A DNA stretch of 36,412 nt, taken from Cylindrobasidium torrendii FP15055 ss-10. Taxonomy: Eukaryota > Basidiomycota > Agaricomycetes > Agaricales > Physalacriaceae. The notes under the pieces were generated by a model that saw only the letters and a list, made by a program, of their open reading frames with translations, searched no databases and was not told where the DNA came from. The position numbers and the translations under genes were made by a program. Below, in pieces: positions 1 to 9,860 of this stretch. The stretch is from the NCBI GenBank assembly GCA_000934385.1, contig KN880671.1:1-36412 (forward strand). Direction: 5' to 3'. Numbering within the stretch: position 1 is the first letter of the stretch; each line of letters begins with the position of its first letter.

Positions 1-2
1 CC

Positions 3-235
3 AAAGACAACGAACCGGCGCATTGTCTTGCGTACGTTGCGTTCGGCTTTCGCATCGGACCGGATTTTCGGACGACGCGCTCAGAGCTCGACGCGCTAGA
101 GAAAGACTTGTCTCTGGAGGGGAAGCAGCCTGAGTGGTTTACGATTATGCGTCGTGCGCGTACGTGGTCGCAAGTTCGTTTCGTAGCTCACACTGACAGC
201 GCGGATCTTAGGCATACCACCGGGTGTTGTCATAG
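3..235 (+). CDS. 3' end of an unidentified protein, cut by the window edge
   Basis: Frame 3 is open from the first bases and reads like true coding sequence (AYVAFGFRIGPDF, then a charged stretch ending RRARTWSQ). A donor GTTCGT at 174 and an acceptor at 210-211 preceded by a CACTGAC branch-like site would join in phase 0 to a short last exon (212-235) ending AYHRVLS and a TAG. The intron would be only 38 nt, very short even for this window. Without splicing the frame stays open to about 332, but its composition then looks random. I do not recognise the family; only about 65 C-terminal residues are visible. The coding call is moderate, the exact end weak. Confidence 0.4.
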
Positions 236-775
236 GTCATGTCTACTAGGGCATCCTGTTATTCCAAGAATGATGAATAGTCAGTCAAGCCCAGCTGGTA
301 TACTGTGTTGCCCTCATAGTGTTACTGTATGATACCTACTCATTGGAAACGGAAAAGTGGATCTATTATCCGATGAAATAGGCCTACTGCCAAATTCGGT
401 CCCCCAAGGCATTGCACCACTCTTCGCGGTCATTGCTGGTTGGCGCATTAGATGCACTGATGTACTCCATACTCGCTGTGCGCTGGGGAGATAAGCACCG
501 CGCTCAAGGTGCGATGCGGAGGACATAGTCAGTATTTTCTATTCTGTCAATTTCTCAATACATACATGCCTACGCTGTTACCGCTGCATATACTTACCCT
601 GTACTTTAGTGCATATCGTCTCTCAAGACTAGATATGGAATCCTTTGTATCTTCTTTCGCGTGGCTCCTACTCCACTGTCTTCCTTAATTAAGCACTTAA
701 ATAGTACACTAATGTCATCACGGTCATAAACATAGCCCACACACAGTCGTAAAGCATGCACATCGTCCCACGTTC
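236..775. other. Intergenic, no gene seen
   Basis: This stretch lies between two genes that converge on it and holds their 3' flanks. The open frames are short and lack codon structure or recognisable motifs. I see no repeat or RNA gene. Confidence 0.5.
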
Positions 776-3294
776 TCACCAGAATCGTCCAAACACACTG
801 CCCCGACCACTTCCTGGGCCCAGGATCATCCCAACGCCTTCCTGTATGGCAACGCTCACGGGGCGCATCGGCGCGCTGTCGAACACATGTGGGCATGGCT
901 GAGGCAGCGGCGTCGCGCCTAACCTGGGGTTCTCCAATTCCCTTTCGTATATCGAAGGCTGGCGCGGTGACCGGGCAAGGTTGTCGACAGAAGGCTTGTC
1001 GTATGCACTTCGAGCAGCTTTTAGTCTCTGGACGACCTAAGACCCAGTAAGCTGAAGATAGTAGGGGCTTGAATGAGTATCTACCTGCTCGTAGAATGCT
1101 ATTTCCCCGTCCAGATGTTCCTTGGCTAGCGTCGAGAAATCTTCAAGCTTTTGAGAATGGTAAGTCTCCATCTCCGCCATGGTGGTGTTGAGCACTGTCT
1201 CGCAGCGGGAGGCCATATCTTCGTCTGTCTGATATGATCCATCAGTTCTACGCAGTAAAATGGAGGTTGAGCAACGGCGCACATTGCCATCCTTTGTTGC
1301 TTCTCGATATCTGCTCAAGGTTGACCGGTGTGTAGACACCACGCCCTGGAGAAATCATTGGATGAGTTAGTTGCCGCGACGCTCAAGGACGACTACTGTA
1401 CCTCGTATAAGGATGATGGATGCGCAACCGCCTTCAGTTCTTCGTGAGTAGCCAGTTGGGTCCTCCTCGCCTGGCATCAAGACACTCAGCCCGATGCAAT
1501 AACATGTATAACTATGCAGACGAACATGGTCATCATAAAGGTCTGCAACATGCTGAAGCGCGTCGCTCGTTTTCTGCATTGCCTTGGTCATACCCAAGCA
1601 GTCTAACCGCTAGTGTCAGCGTGGTACACCCAAGCTTCAACATAGGACGTACGCGTGCACCCTTCCCGCCAACACCAAGCACCAGCCTCGTTCACCAAGC
1701 CAGCGTCCTTCGTACTGAAATGATTGTCCTCCTCGACAATACCGGTCGTCGGAGCTGACGCTAGGGGCTTCGCTGTAATCAAGGAAAGCAAAGAGTAGGA
1801 GAGCAATCGCTCGGCTTTCGACATCTCTGCAAACCATTAGAATCTACTATCGAGAGCGCATGCTGAACATACCGACGCGGGCTTCACGAACACGGCCGAA
1901 TATATTCCGCAAGCCCTGGACGCCCTTTCCTACAGCTTTGGTATGTGTGTCGAACCGCTCGACAGCGTCGGAGGCTTCCTCAAGATCCAAGTTGAAGGCT
2001 GGGTGGAACACTTGAGTATAGAATGATGGTCCAGCGGCTGGTACGCTGAGGTACTGTGGGATAATCCGTTTCCATTCCTGATTATTGGTTAGCCAAACTG
2101 TCCTTGGGACTAATGGCAGGCGTACCGAGTCACTTTCGCAGCTGAGGAAAAAAGTAACGACCTCCGCATAGCGTGCTACCGGATGGCGCGTCACACGGTT
2201 GATGTACCGTTCCAAATCTCCGCGTCTTGCCTCGACGAAGTCATCGTTGAAACGGCCCGCGTATTGCTTCTCAGGCAATGGAGGAAGAGCCAATCCAGGT
2301 AGTCGTCGCATAAGCGCAGTATGGAGAATAACAAACTGCGAGTATCTCCGCTGAACCGTTATGCGTGTTGGGGAGGATGGCGGGGAGCCGGATTCAGAGG
2401 GTATGGCGTCGAATAGCAATGTGACATTGTATATAGTGAAGGCGCCGGACAAGGAAGAGGTGCGTTTTGAGGGTGAGTGGACGAGGACCCGGAATGGTGG
2501 GAGTTTCTCCTTCCAAGCATATGAAGCGTCGACGAAATGACGGTCCGCCTCTCCTTCACCGACTATGCTATGTCGATTGGACTCGTCATTATCATCGTCG
2601 GACTGGGTGCTGGACAGTTTCTGGTGCCCATTGAAGATGGATTTAGTGATGAGTTTATCCTCAGCCTTGCCCTTGAGCACGAAGTCCTCGGCGCCGCTTG
2701 TCACGAAGCTCGAGAACCGGTTGAGGCTTTTGCCACCGAGAAGAGATTGACGGAATGAAGGGAAAGACCAGTCGCCAGTGAATTGGGGGAGGATGGGAGT
2801 GTCTGCGTCTTCTTTGGCGGTTTCTTGAGTAATCGTAGCGTCCCGTTCATGTTTGCCAGAGTGGAATCGGGGGGAAAGTGGGGGAAGGTCGACATTAGGC
2901 GTGCTTGTGAAGTCGGTTGTGAACTAAACATTTGGATTAGGAGGGTCATGATACTCAGGATAATAATTACCGTGTAGTATGTTCTGGGTAGAAGGCCTAC
3001 TTCGCCTGTGGCATCTTTCACCAGACTCCAGCCATCTGCCAGGTTCTCCTTTATGACCTCAAGCTCATCACCTGCCTCGACACTGAGTTCACGGAATTCT
3101 GCCTTGCCTTCGAACTCATAGAGTGCGCGTGCCGCGCGCCCTACTGTTTGCCCCAGTCCGCCGTCCTCGTCGTTGGAATGGATCGATCCATGCTCCAGGT
3201 GCTCCATCCAAGCGGTGGATCCATTGATGCCTGCGTCAAAGTCGGCCTCTGAGATAGATGGAAGTGCATTGTGTCCCGGTGTCGGCGTCGTCAT
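776..3294 (-). CDS. SH3-PX-BAR sorting nexin (SNX9/18/33 type)
   Basis: Spliced minus-strand exons, from the start: 3294-2971, 2923-1873, 1826-1653, 1602-1526, 1470-1402, 1345-1085, 1036-776. They give 2217 nt or 738 residues. An SH3 domain lies at about residues 54-108 (ARALYEFEGKAEFRELSV, then DGWSLV). A PX domain at about 250-371 carries the phosphoinositide-binding RRYSQF. A long helical region to about residue 690 fits the membrane-bending BAR domain; it holds CWREGCTHCLGMTKAMQKT and ADLYDDHARRTQLATHEEL across three junctions. Such proteins couple PI3P/PI(4,5)P2 membranes to actin and dynamin during endocytosis. The ATG at 3294 is preferred because the upstream in-frame extension is low-complexity and lacks domain character. 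The neighbour GNAT gene is divergent, over 1.2 kb away. Confidence 0.88.
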
Positions 3295-4522
3295 GATCTC
3301 GTCGCTGTCGGCCTTAAGCTCGGCGGAGCAAATAGTGGTGGTCGCAGTGAAACCCAGGTCGATCGGGATCCGTGAAATGGACCCGAAAGCGGCGGCATGA
3401 CGACATTTTGGCGTCGGGGAGCGGGAGGCGCTCGGGCCGGTGCACCGGTCCAGCCAACGGCCATTTCCATAATCATACCAGGCCACTGTTTCTTCATAAA
3501 AATGTGTTGTTCTCCGATTACTTTGAGACGGACGCCCGTATCTTTATTGTATGCTTTATTTGACGCCCTTGGAGCAGGTAGCAGCGTACCTCATTGAGTA
3601 CTCTCTCGTTGATACTGCGTTGAAAATGGATTGATGGAGAGGTCTCCAAACCTCGCATAGTCGAAGCAGGCCTGTCTCCACTGGTAGCCACGTCCTACGA
3701 CACAAAAGTACATGGAGCGCTCATGCATGCTTTGGAATATAGCTATTAGCCTATCGCAAGAGTTTACACTCATGGGAGAGCAGGAATAATCCCTCATCCG
3801 AAATCATGCCGTAGCTCATTCGAGCACGCGCTTCGGCGAATATGGTCTCCTGCGTGTGTCGAAACCCATGCGAAGGGGTGCTACTATGGGACAACTCCGA
3901 GGCTGCTAATAGTGTGAGAGGGGCCAATGAAAGAGTGCCGTGACAAGGTCAATTTGAAATAGTTAGCCGCAGAGCACAATGCAGCAAGCAAGTCTGCGAA
4001 CTTGCTGATCAGTGGCAGTGATCAGTAGTGATGAACGTGACCACATCAATCAATGTCACGCTCCGCGACCACGTGATTACTTTCTGGCTAGAGTGACCAG
4101 TGATGCGCGCGCGCTGCAGCCCTGCTGCATGGCCAATTGATGATCGCTTTGTGGGTGTAGAATCTAAGAAAATCCGCTGATAGTCCATCTGAAGGGGTCG
4201 CTCGCCAATTATATGTATTGAACAATGGGCCAGGGCCAGGGTATCCAATTTTTTGGCGCGTGCTGCTCATCTGACATCTTACTTAAAGTGGTACCCTGTA
4301 AATTTCGGTGACCTTGAAGCAGGGCAGACCTACCAGGGAGCAAAGTTCAAACACATTCACAAACGTGATCGCCCATTACGGAGTACGTATCCAGATTTGT
4401 AGACGCGTTCCGGTAGATAAGGATGAAGGAAGTGACTCAGAACACTCTGCTGACTGAGAGGGTACACAGAACTATATAAACTCTCGAGGACGACATCCAC
4501 CACCTTCACTCAGCACCAACCC
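3295..4522. other. Divergent intergenic region, no gene seen
   Basis: About 1.2 kb separates the divergent sorting nexin and acetyltransferase genes. Short minus-strand frames at 3591-3797 and 4009-4270 have no recognisable similarity. The only regulatory element I can support is the TATA box at 4473-4480. Confidence 0.5.
4473..4480 (+). promoter_or_regulatory. TATA box of the GNAT gene
   Basis: TATATAAA lies 43 nt upstream of the ATG at 4523, with a CA-rich leader between, as expected for a short fungal 5' UTR. Confidence 0.6.
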
Positions 4523-5008
4523 ATGGCTTCAGGAAATGATCTCCCGCCTGGTTATACACTGCGCACAGGGTATCCCACTATCCCCGCCTACCGCCAATTG
4601 CGAGTGCTTGGGAAGCTCTCAGCAATGAGCGAAGAACAGTCGAGGCGTGCACACGCGGGCAGCTGGCATGGCTATTATATTACCTATACACCACCAACCA
4701 GCTCGGAAACGATCACCATCGAAGAAGAATTTGCTTCTGGGGAGGGTGACATTGTTGGGATGGGGCGCCTCATTGGGGACGGTGGCTGGTATTTCTGCGT
4801 GGCAGACATCGCTGTCCATCCATCGCATCGGCGTAAGGGGCTCGGAGATGTTATTGTCAAGGCGCTCCTACAATACATCAAAGAGAACGCGCCAGAGAAG
4901 GCGTTTGTAACGCTCAGTGCGGACCCTCCAGGCGTTGGAGTTTACAAGAGGAATGGGTTCCAGATTATGGCGGACAGGAACCTCACTGGCATGTATATGG
5001 TCACGTAG
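4523..5008 (+). CDS. GNAT-family N-acetyltransferase
   Basis: Single-exon gene of 161 residues, transferring an acetyl group from acetyl-CoA to an unknown amine. The signature is the beta4-alpha3 segment at about residues 92-112: CVADIAVHPSHRR followed by KGLG, which gives the R/Q-x-x-G-x-G/A pyrophosphate-binding loop (R103/R104 to G108). The C-terminal GVGVYKRNGFQ motif is the usual GNAT strand-helix end. The length is normal for a single GNAT domain. There is no signal peptide or membrane segment, so it is probably cytosolic or nuclear. The start has a good context (CCCATGG) and a TATA box just upstream. The substrate cannot be told from sequence. Confidence 0.9.
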   Translation: MASGNDLPPGYTLRTGYPTIPAYRQLRVLGKLSAMSEEQSRRAHAGSWHGYYITYTPPTSSETITIEEEFASGEGDIVGMGRLIGDGGWYFCVADIAVHPSHRRKGLGDVIVKALLQYIKENAPEKAFVTLSADPPGVGVYKRNGFQIMADRNLTGMYMVT

Positions 5009-5299
5009 ATGGTCGTCTGGAGGCTGGGCGTTATTTGAATGGAAAGAAGTTACGCTTTGCTTCTGTGCCACTCGCCTATTTGCATGCCCATCAAGCGCGC
5101 GAGGTCACTGTGCCGGCCTGACCGTGGGAACTTTGTTGATCGCGGACTGATGGCGGGGAAAAGTGCCGATCATCATTCATCTCCCCTTGTGTTCCTTCCT
5201 CCAGCATCCTTTCTTGCTCTACGCCGACGTTGCCCTCGTCGCCGCCTACAACGCCGCCTCCGTCCTCTTGATTTTATTCCCGCTTTTGTCCGCCTTTTC

Positions 5300-6992
5300 A
5301 TGTCGTTCGAGCGCAATACAAGGTCCTGCCCGCCCAGCCGCAACGGCGACCGAGGAAGCGGCGGCGCGCTCGCCAATGCCGTACGAGTATCCAGGCTTCC
5401 TGAAAATGGTCTGTTACAATTATTGCCGGTCCCGCCCATCCTTGGCCTGACAGACACATACAGTGGCCATCAAGGAAATCACCGCCCTTTTCGAAACACT
5501 CATCGGTTCGTGTGCTACTCTCCGTGCTTTGCGCGCGCTGATTTTTTCCCTAGGCGATGTCTCGAGCATAGCTGACCTCAAGGATGCATCTGGCCGTCAC
5601 CTCGAGATCGTGTTCTCCAATGGAGATGCCTGCAAGTGAGTGCCCGACGTCCCTCCCCTCTTCGTTTCTGACAACCCTTCAGAAAAGCTCTCTGCATGAA
5701 TGGGTACAACATCGAGGGCCAACTCTTGTACGCCATCCGCCACCATACTCGTCCGCCGCTCATACTTTGCAGGACCGTTGTGCCCGCTGCTGAAGCAAAT
5801 GGACCGCCTAAGCGTGTAGATGACCGCCGTAACCTCTACGTTCTTGGGCTTCCTTTCGACCTCAACAAGTGCGCTATAGTCCTCCCTGCCATATCATAGC
5901 TGACATTCTTACCATAGAATGGAGCTCACTGCACTATTCTCTCAATATGGAAACGTTGCTCATTGTGTGATTCTGGCGACCCTCGATAGCGCTTCCCGTC
6001 GGCGTGGGTTTGTGGTCATGGCATCTCACGAAGAAGCTCGTCGTGCAATGATGTCTCTGACCCGGACGCAGCTTCGGTTCGTCGCTCAGGCTCTCCTGCC
6101 CTGCTCTTCACTTACTTTAGCAGTGGGCACGCCATGGACATCTCATGGGCTATCGTGCAACGGTCGCAAGGTACTCACATACCCACATCACACCCTCAAC
6201 ATTCTGACCAGGCACTAGGCTTTCTCGATGGCGACGATAGGTCTCTGCTCTTTGACGAACACTCGCAGCCATCCCGCTTCCCGTCGCCCGATCTCGCCGT
6301 ACACGACCCTACATTCCCATCGATGGGGTCGCCACCGATGGCCATGAACTCCCCGGTCGAACCTCCGATGCTCTCTCCTCTGATTCCTTCCACGATGCCG
6401 ACCAGCACTTTGATTGTCAGTGAACTACCTTCCCTTCTCTTCGGACAGCTACAGGATATGCATCCTCTTCTTGATCCGTACGGCAAAATCGACAATCTCG
6501 AACTGCTTCAGCTCCCGCATGTCACCCCTGGGACGATCACTGCCAAGGTCGAATACGCCTCTATTGCTAGCGCGCGCGAAGCTCTCGAGTGTCTGAATGG
6601 TCAAGTCTATGTCAACTTCAAGCTTCGTGTCCAGTATCTGCAGATGTCCGTTCCGCATAGTTTCGAACCCAACACCGCGGAGCCCTTCTTTCCCATGACT
6701 GCCGATTTCAACTCGATGACTTCGTACCGACAGCCTCGCCCTGGTTTCCGCCGTCAGCACACCGACTTCGCTGCCTCTCGTCAAGTCTACGCGCCACCCC
6801 CTCGTGTCTTTCGTCCCCCGCCAAACATGGCTCCACACATGAAGTAAGGTCCCGTTGTTACTGTCCTTTGTCGACATTATTCACAGCTTTAGGTGGAACC
6901 CAGATACCATGCGCTACCGTCAACCTTTCGGCTCATACAACGTTCCTCCGGTGGCTGCTATGCCGCCCTACTCTGCTTTTGGCTATTCCTAG
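5300..6992 (+). CDS. RNA-binding protein with three RRM domains
   Basis: Eight exons: 5300-5408, 5464-5505, 5554-5635, 5683-5868, 5918-6076, 6121-6170, 6219-6843, 6893-6992 (1353 nt, 450 residues). RRM1 is at about residues 27-94. RRM2 is at about 127-207, with RNP2 NLYVLGLP and RNP1 RRRGFVVM. RRM3 is at about 272-350 (TSTLIVSELP to KLRVQYL). A Pro/Ser-rich linker joins RRM2 to RRM3 and the tail is Pro/Arg/Tyr-rich. The two-plus-one arrangement recalls Mei2-like proteins, which bind meiotic RNA in fission yeast, but that is a layout comparison only. A frame ending at 6847 would stop inside a good donor (AAGTAAGG); splicing to 6893 adds about 33 plausible residues. The start at 5300 is the first in-frame ATG before RRM1. 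Confidence 0.85.
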
Positions 6993-7598
6993 ATTTTCCT
7001 TTGGTCGTCTGTCTTGCTGGAATACTCACATCGGATTGCTACCTTCGTCTTGCTTCCTCTGGATCCACACCTTCCCTTCCCCGTTTACGTTTAATTCACG
7101 AAAAATTCTCCGGTATTCGCATCATGTACATCATACGCACTTCTGAAGCATATAATTTATACACAGCGCGCATCTGACGCGCTTTTTTATGACCTTCGGA
7201 GCGAGTGAAGACTGTCGTAGCGCTCAGGATGCTTCAAGCCGCCACAGTGAATGCGCAGAATCGTAAAGCTAGCTTCGTCGCACTTCGCACGCTCGCAAGA
7301 AATTTGAGAAACTGATGGTGCTTAGTGCGCGCAGGACACCCCTTACATATCTTAAGACAAGCAAGGCTCCTTCGAAATAAGCGCAGCTGGAACAATGTCG
7401 ATCGAAAGGAGCCAACCTCCAAATCCTTATAAAGTCGAAATATGCTGGGAAGCCCCTACGCAGCTCTTGCACCCAAACCATCACCACCCTCCGAGAGACC
7501 CCTGCACCATAACCACCAGCTCTCCTTGACCATTGCACTACGCAGTGCTCAGCTACCAACACCACTCAACCGACGCTTTCACCTCTACCTCTACCACC
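6993..7598. other. Intergenic, 3' flank of the RRM gene and promoter of the next gene
   Basis: No gene-like frame is seen. It contains the TATAAAG at 7428-7434 and a CA/CT-rich stretch before 7599 that looks like a fungal 5' leader. Confidence 0.5.
7428..7434 (+). promoter_or_regulatory. TATA box of the 72-residue gene
   Basis: Canonical TATAAAG about 165 nt before the ATG at 7599. The sequence between is pyrimidine- and CA-rich, as in leaders of strongly expressed fungal genes. Confidence 0.5.
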
Positions 7599-7870
7599 AT
7601 GCTCTTCTACCTTGCACACGACGAGGCGTCTCTTGCGTCGAACTTGTCCATCATGGGCGTTAACACCTATACCCCGACGACAGGCTCTGGTGTTCAGGAC
7701 GAACCCCGCCGGATTAACATCCCGCGCCATATCCCCCACTATCCCATGTCATTGAAGGCCAATGTCGCTGCCGTCAAAGGGTATGTCTACTTGCTCATGC
7801 GCAGGATTAAGGGGCTAATCTGGATTTTTCTAGTGCGACTCGTGCTGCTACTACGTCCCAGACCTCATAA
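7599..7870 (+). CDS. Small protein of unknown function (72 residues)
   Basis: Two exons, 7599-7780 and 7834-7870, give 219 nt. The start is in a strong context (CTACCACCATG). The intron has a GTATGT donor, a GGCTAATC branch-like site and a TTTTTCTAG acceptor; it joins AAAGG to T to restore frame. The product begins MLFYLAHDEAS and ends ATRAATTSQTS. It is neutral to basic, has no clear membrane span and no cysteine. The strong TATA box and start context argue for a real, perhaps well-expressed gene. I do not recognise a family and propose no function. Confidence 0.45.
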
Positions 7871-8765
7871 GAGGTGAAGACGGAGGCGCAGAAGGAAGGA
7901 GCAGTAGCCAGGACGCGGACTACCATACGCTGTCTCCCTTGCAGGAGCGGCGTAGGTCTCGTTTCTGCGCAGTTGTGCTGTGCGGTAGACTACACCCCTA
8001 CACCACCACCACCGACTACCGCATGGTTGACCCAACCCTCCCGTTGTGGATAGCAGTCTTCATTGTAGGCGCAATCCCGCGAGGTCTTCGTCCCAGGCAG
8101 GATTGGCTGACGCTTCTCTGCTTGACGGACCACTTATACCACTACGAATACCCGCTTCGTTCCTCACACGTAGTCCTATTATACTATGTGGACTCCTTCG
8201 CATATTCGTATTCGAAGCAAATACCATTTCGTTTTATTTCAATCCTGGCAGCGTCCTAGTAGTAGCGAGAATATGGGTAAGGAAAAACAGGTTTATCGGT
8301 GAAGCCCCTGCGAGCTGCGCATGTTTGGCATTGGAGACATCACTTACATAAGCTTCCGGCATCGCAGCTGCCGGTCCTAGTTGGACTTCCCGCGCTCCGA
8401 CATATGCATTCGCAACACTAGGGGCAAAATAATCAGAAAGAAATTTCCTCTGCGCGGTAAACCGAGGTGGTGTTCGGATAGGGAAGGATTTTCACAGGGA
8501 ACGGCAACAAGCTTAACAACTGGACCAGCCGTAAATGGCGATCGAGATTGCTCAGCACAATGTGATGACCCTGCCCATCGGGCCGTCGTCCGAGACATGT
8601 GTCGTACAAATTGTTAGGGATCTTGGGCAATTGTCTGTCAATAAACAAAGACCAGGATACAGGTATAAAGACGTACGGCGAGCTTGCTACTTTTTTGTTC
8701 ATCCATGCTCCGCCTCCTCCCTCTCGAGATTTGATCTTCGCGCCAAATTTTCTTCTGCTTTTCCC
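7871..8765. other. Intergenic, no gene seen
   Basis: About 0.9 kb with short frames only (for example around 7939-8351) that show no codon structure. It holds the 3' flank of the small gene and the TATA box at 8664-8670. Confidence 0.5.
8664..8670 (+). promoter_or_regulatory. TATA box of the basic unknown protein
   Basis: TATAAAG about 100 nt upstream of the ATG at 8766. Its position argues for that ATG rather than an in-frame ATG at 8535, which would lie upstream of the promoter. Confidence 0.5.
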
Positions 8766-9710
8766 ATGAATGTCCGTATTCCTGTTCCATTTATTCCACT
8801 GTGCCATCTCCCACTATCCGACCACGCGATTGTGCCACCGAAGGATCCTAGGCCGAAGGTCCCACCGACGGCACTCTCGAAATACGTCCATCGTCTCAAA
8901 GCCCACAAGAAGGCTTGCACATCCGACTGCAAACATCGGCGCTCCCTCGAACCTGACTGTCCGCTGGCCTTCAAGGCTAAATACTGTAAACACTGCCGGC
9001 GTGCTCGCTCCACTGGCAGCAATGCGACGACCTCCCATGGCCAGCTTACTTGTCCACCGGACCTCTTTTCGAATATTCTTTCAACTTTCAGCGGCACCCT
9101 GACCAATTATTCTTTGGATCAGAATCGTCCTGTTCCGGGTCCTCTTTATACACCATCGTGGTACAGAACGTATCTACGAGCAGAGGATGCGTATACAAAC
9201 CTTCCGTTGATGCGGATTCCCTTTCCACTGGCTGAGACGACGACCACAACGACCGTGACGGAGGTTGTATACATTGATCCCAGGTGTTTTCTGTTCAAAT
9301 TGCCTGGTATTGCGACGTCGAGCTTGGTAGGCATGCCGTATTTTGACAAATTCGAGCGTAGCAGAAAGGAGGATATACCATCGACTGCCACGATGACAGA
9401 GCAGGCTGGTGTGGACAATAGGACTCAGTCGAAGAAGCAGAGAAAGAAGAAGATGCAGAGGAAGAGGAAGAAAGCCGCGGCGAAAGTCGAGAATGCTCAA
9501 TCGGAGGGTGGTGGTAGCGGTGTTACTGCTGCCACGCCCAGTGCCCCGGCAAACGAAGCCGACATTATGGCGGTAATCGTTCACAATTATCATACGCTGA
9601 TGATGATCATGGCCATGTCCGGACGGCTTCCAAGTTCGGACACTGAGGATGAAGAGACAGATGTGGAAGAGGAATATTGCAGGTATGGTTTTGACATTCA
9701 GGATGGTTGA
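8766..9710 (+). CDS. Unrecognised basic protein with a Cys/His cluster
   Basis: Intronless frame of 314 residues, from ATG 8766 (an ATG at 8535 in the same frame would add 77 residues). An N-terminal segment has CTSDC-KH, DC, and YCKHC within about 30 residues, which could bind a metal. The middle is rich in Thr and Val (TTTTTTVTEVVY). A strongly basic tract (KKQRKKKMQRKRKK, about residues 220-233) resembles a nuclear or nucleolar localisation signal. The C-terminus is acidic (SSDTEDEETDVEEEY). It has no signal peptide. I do not know the family. The convergent P450 gene ends only 150 nt downstream. Confidence 0.5.
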   Translation: MNVRIPVPFIPLCHLPLSDHAIVPPKDPRPKVPPTALSKYVHRLKAHKKACTSDCKHRRSLEPDCPLAFKAKYCKHCRRARSTGSNATTSHGQLTCPPDLFSNILSTFSGTLTNYSLDQNRPVPGPLYTPSWYRTYLRAEDAYTNLPLMRIPFPLAETTTTTTVTEVVYIDPRCFLFKLPGIATSSLVGMPYFDKFERSRKEDIPSTATMTEQAGVDNRTQSKKQRKKKMQRKRKKAAAKVENAQSEGGGSGVTAATPSAPANEADIMAVIVHNYHTLMMIMAMSGRLPSSDTEDEETDVEEEYCRYGFDIQDG

Positions 9711-9860
9711 GAAGAAGTCGAATTGGTGGAGAAGTGATTTTGAGAGTCAATAGGGCTTCATAGTGGGATGACGGATCAGGGTACCCTGAATAATTTTTAT
9801 AGCCTACAGTTACCGTGACGAGAACAATGATATTCATACATACATACATGCATAGTTTGC

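Noticed and set aside
5173..5457. Minus-strand Arg-rich frame
   Set aside because: It is low-complexity and opposite the leader and first exon of the RRM gene.
6844..6847. Stop codon TAA as the end of the RRM protein at 6847
   Set aside because: The stop lies in a GTAAGG donor. Splicing to 6893 gives a further 33 residues of similar Pro/Tyr/Arg-rich composition, so the stop is probably intronic.
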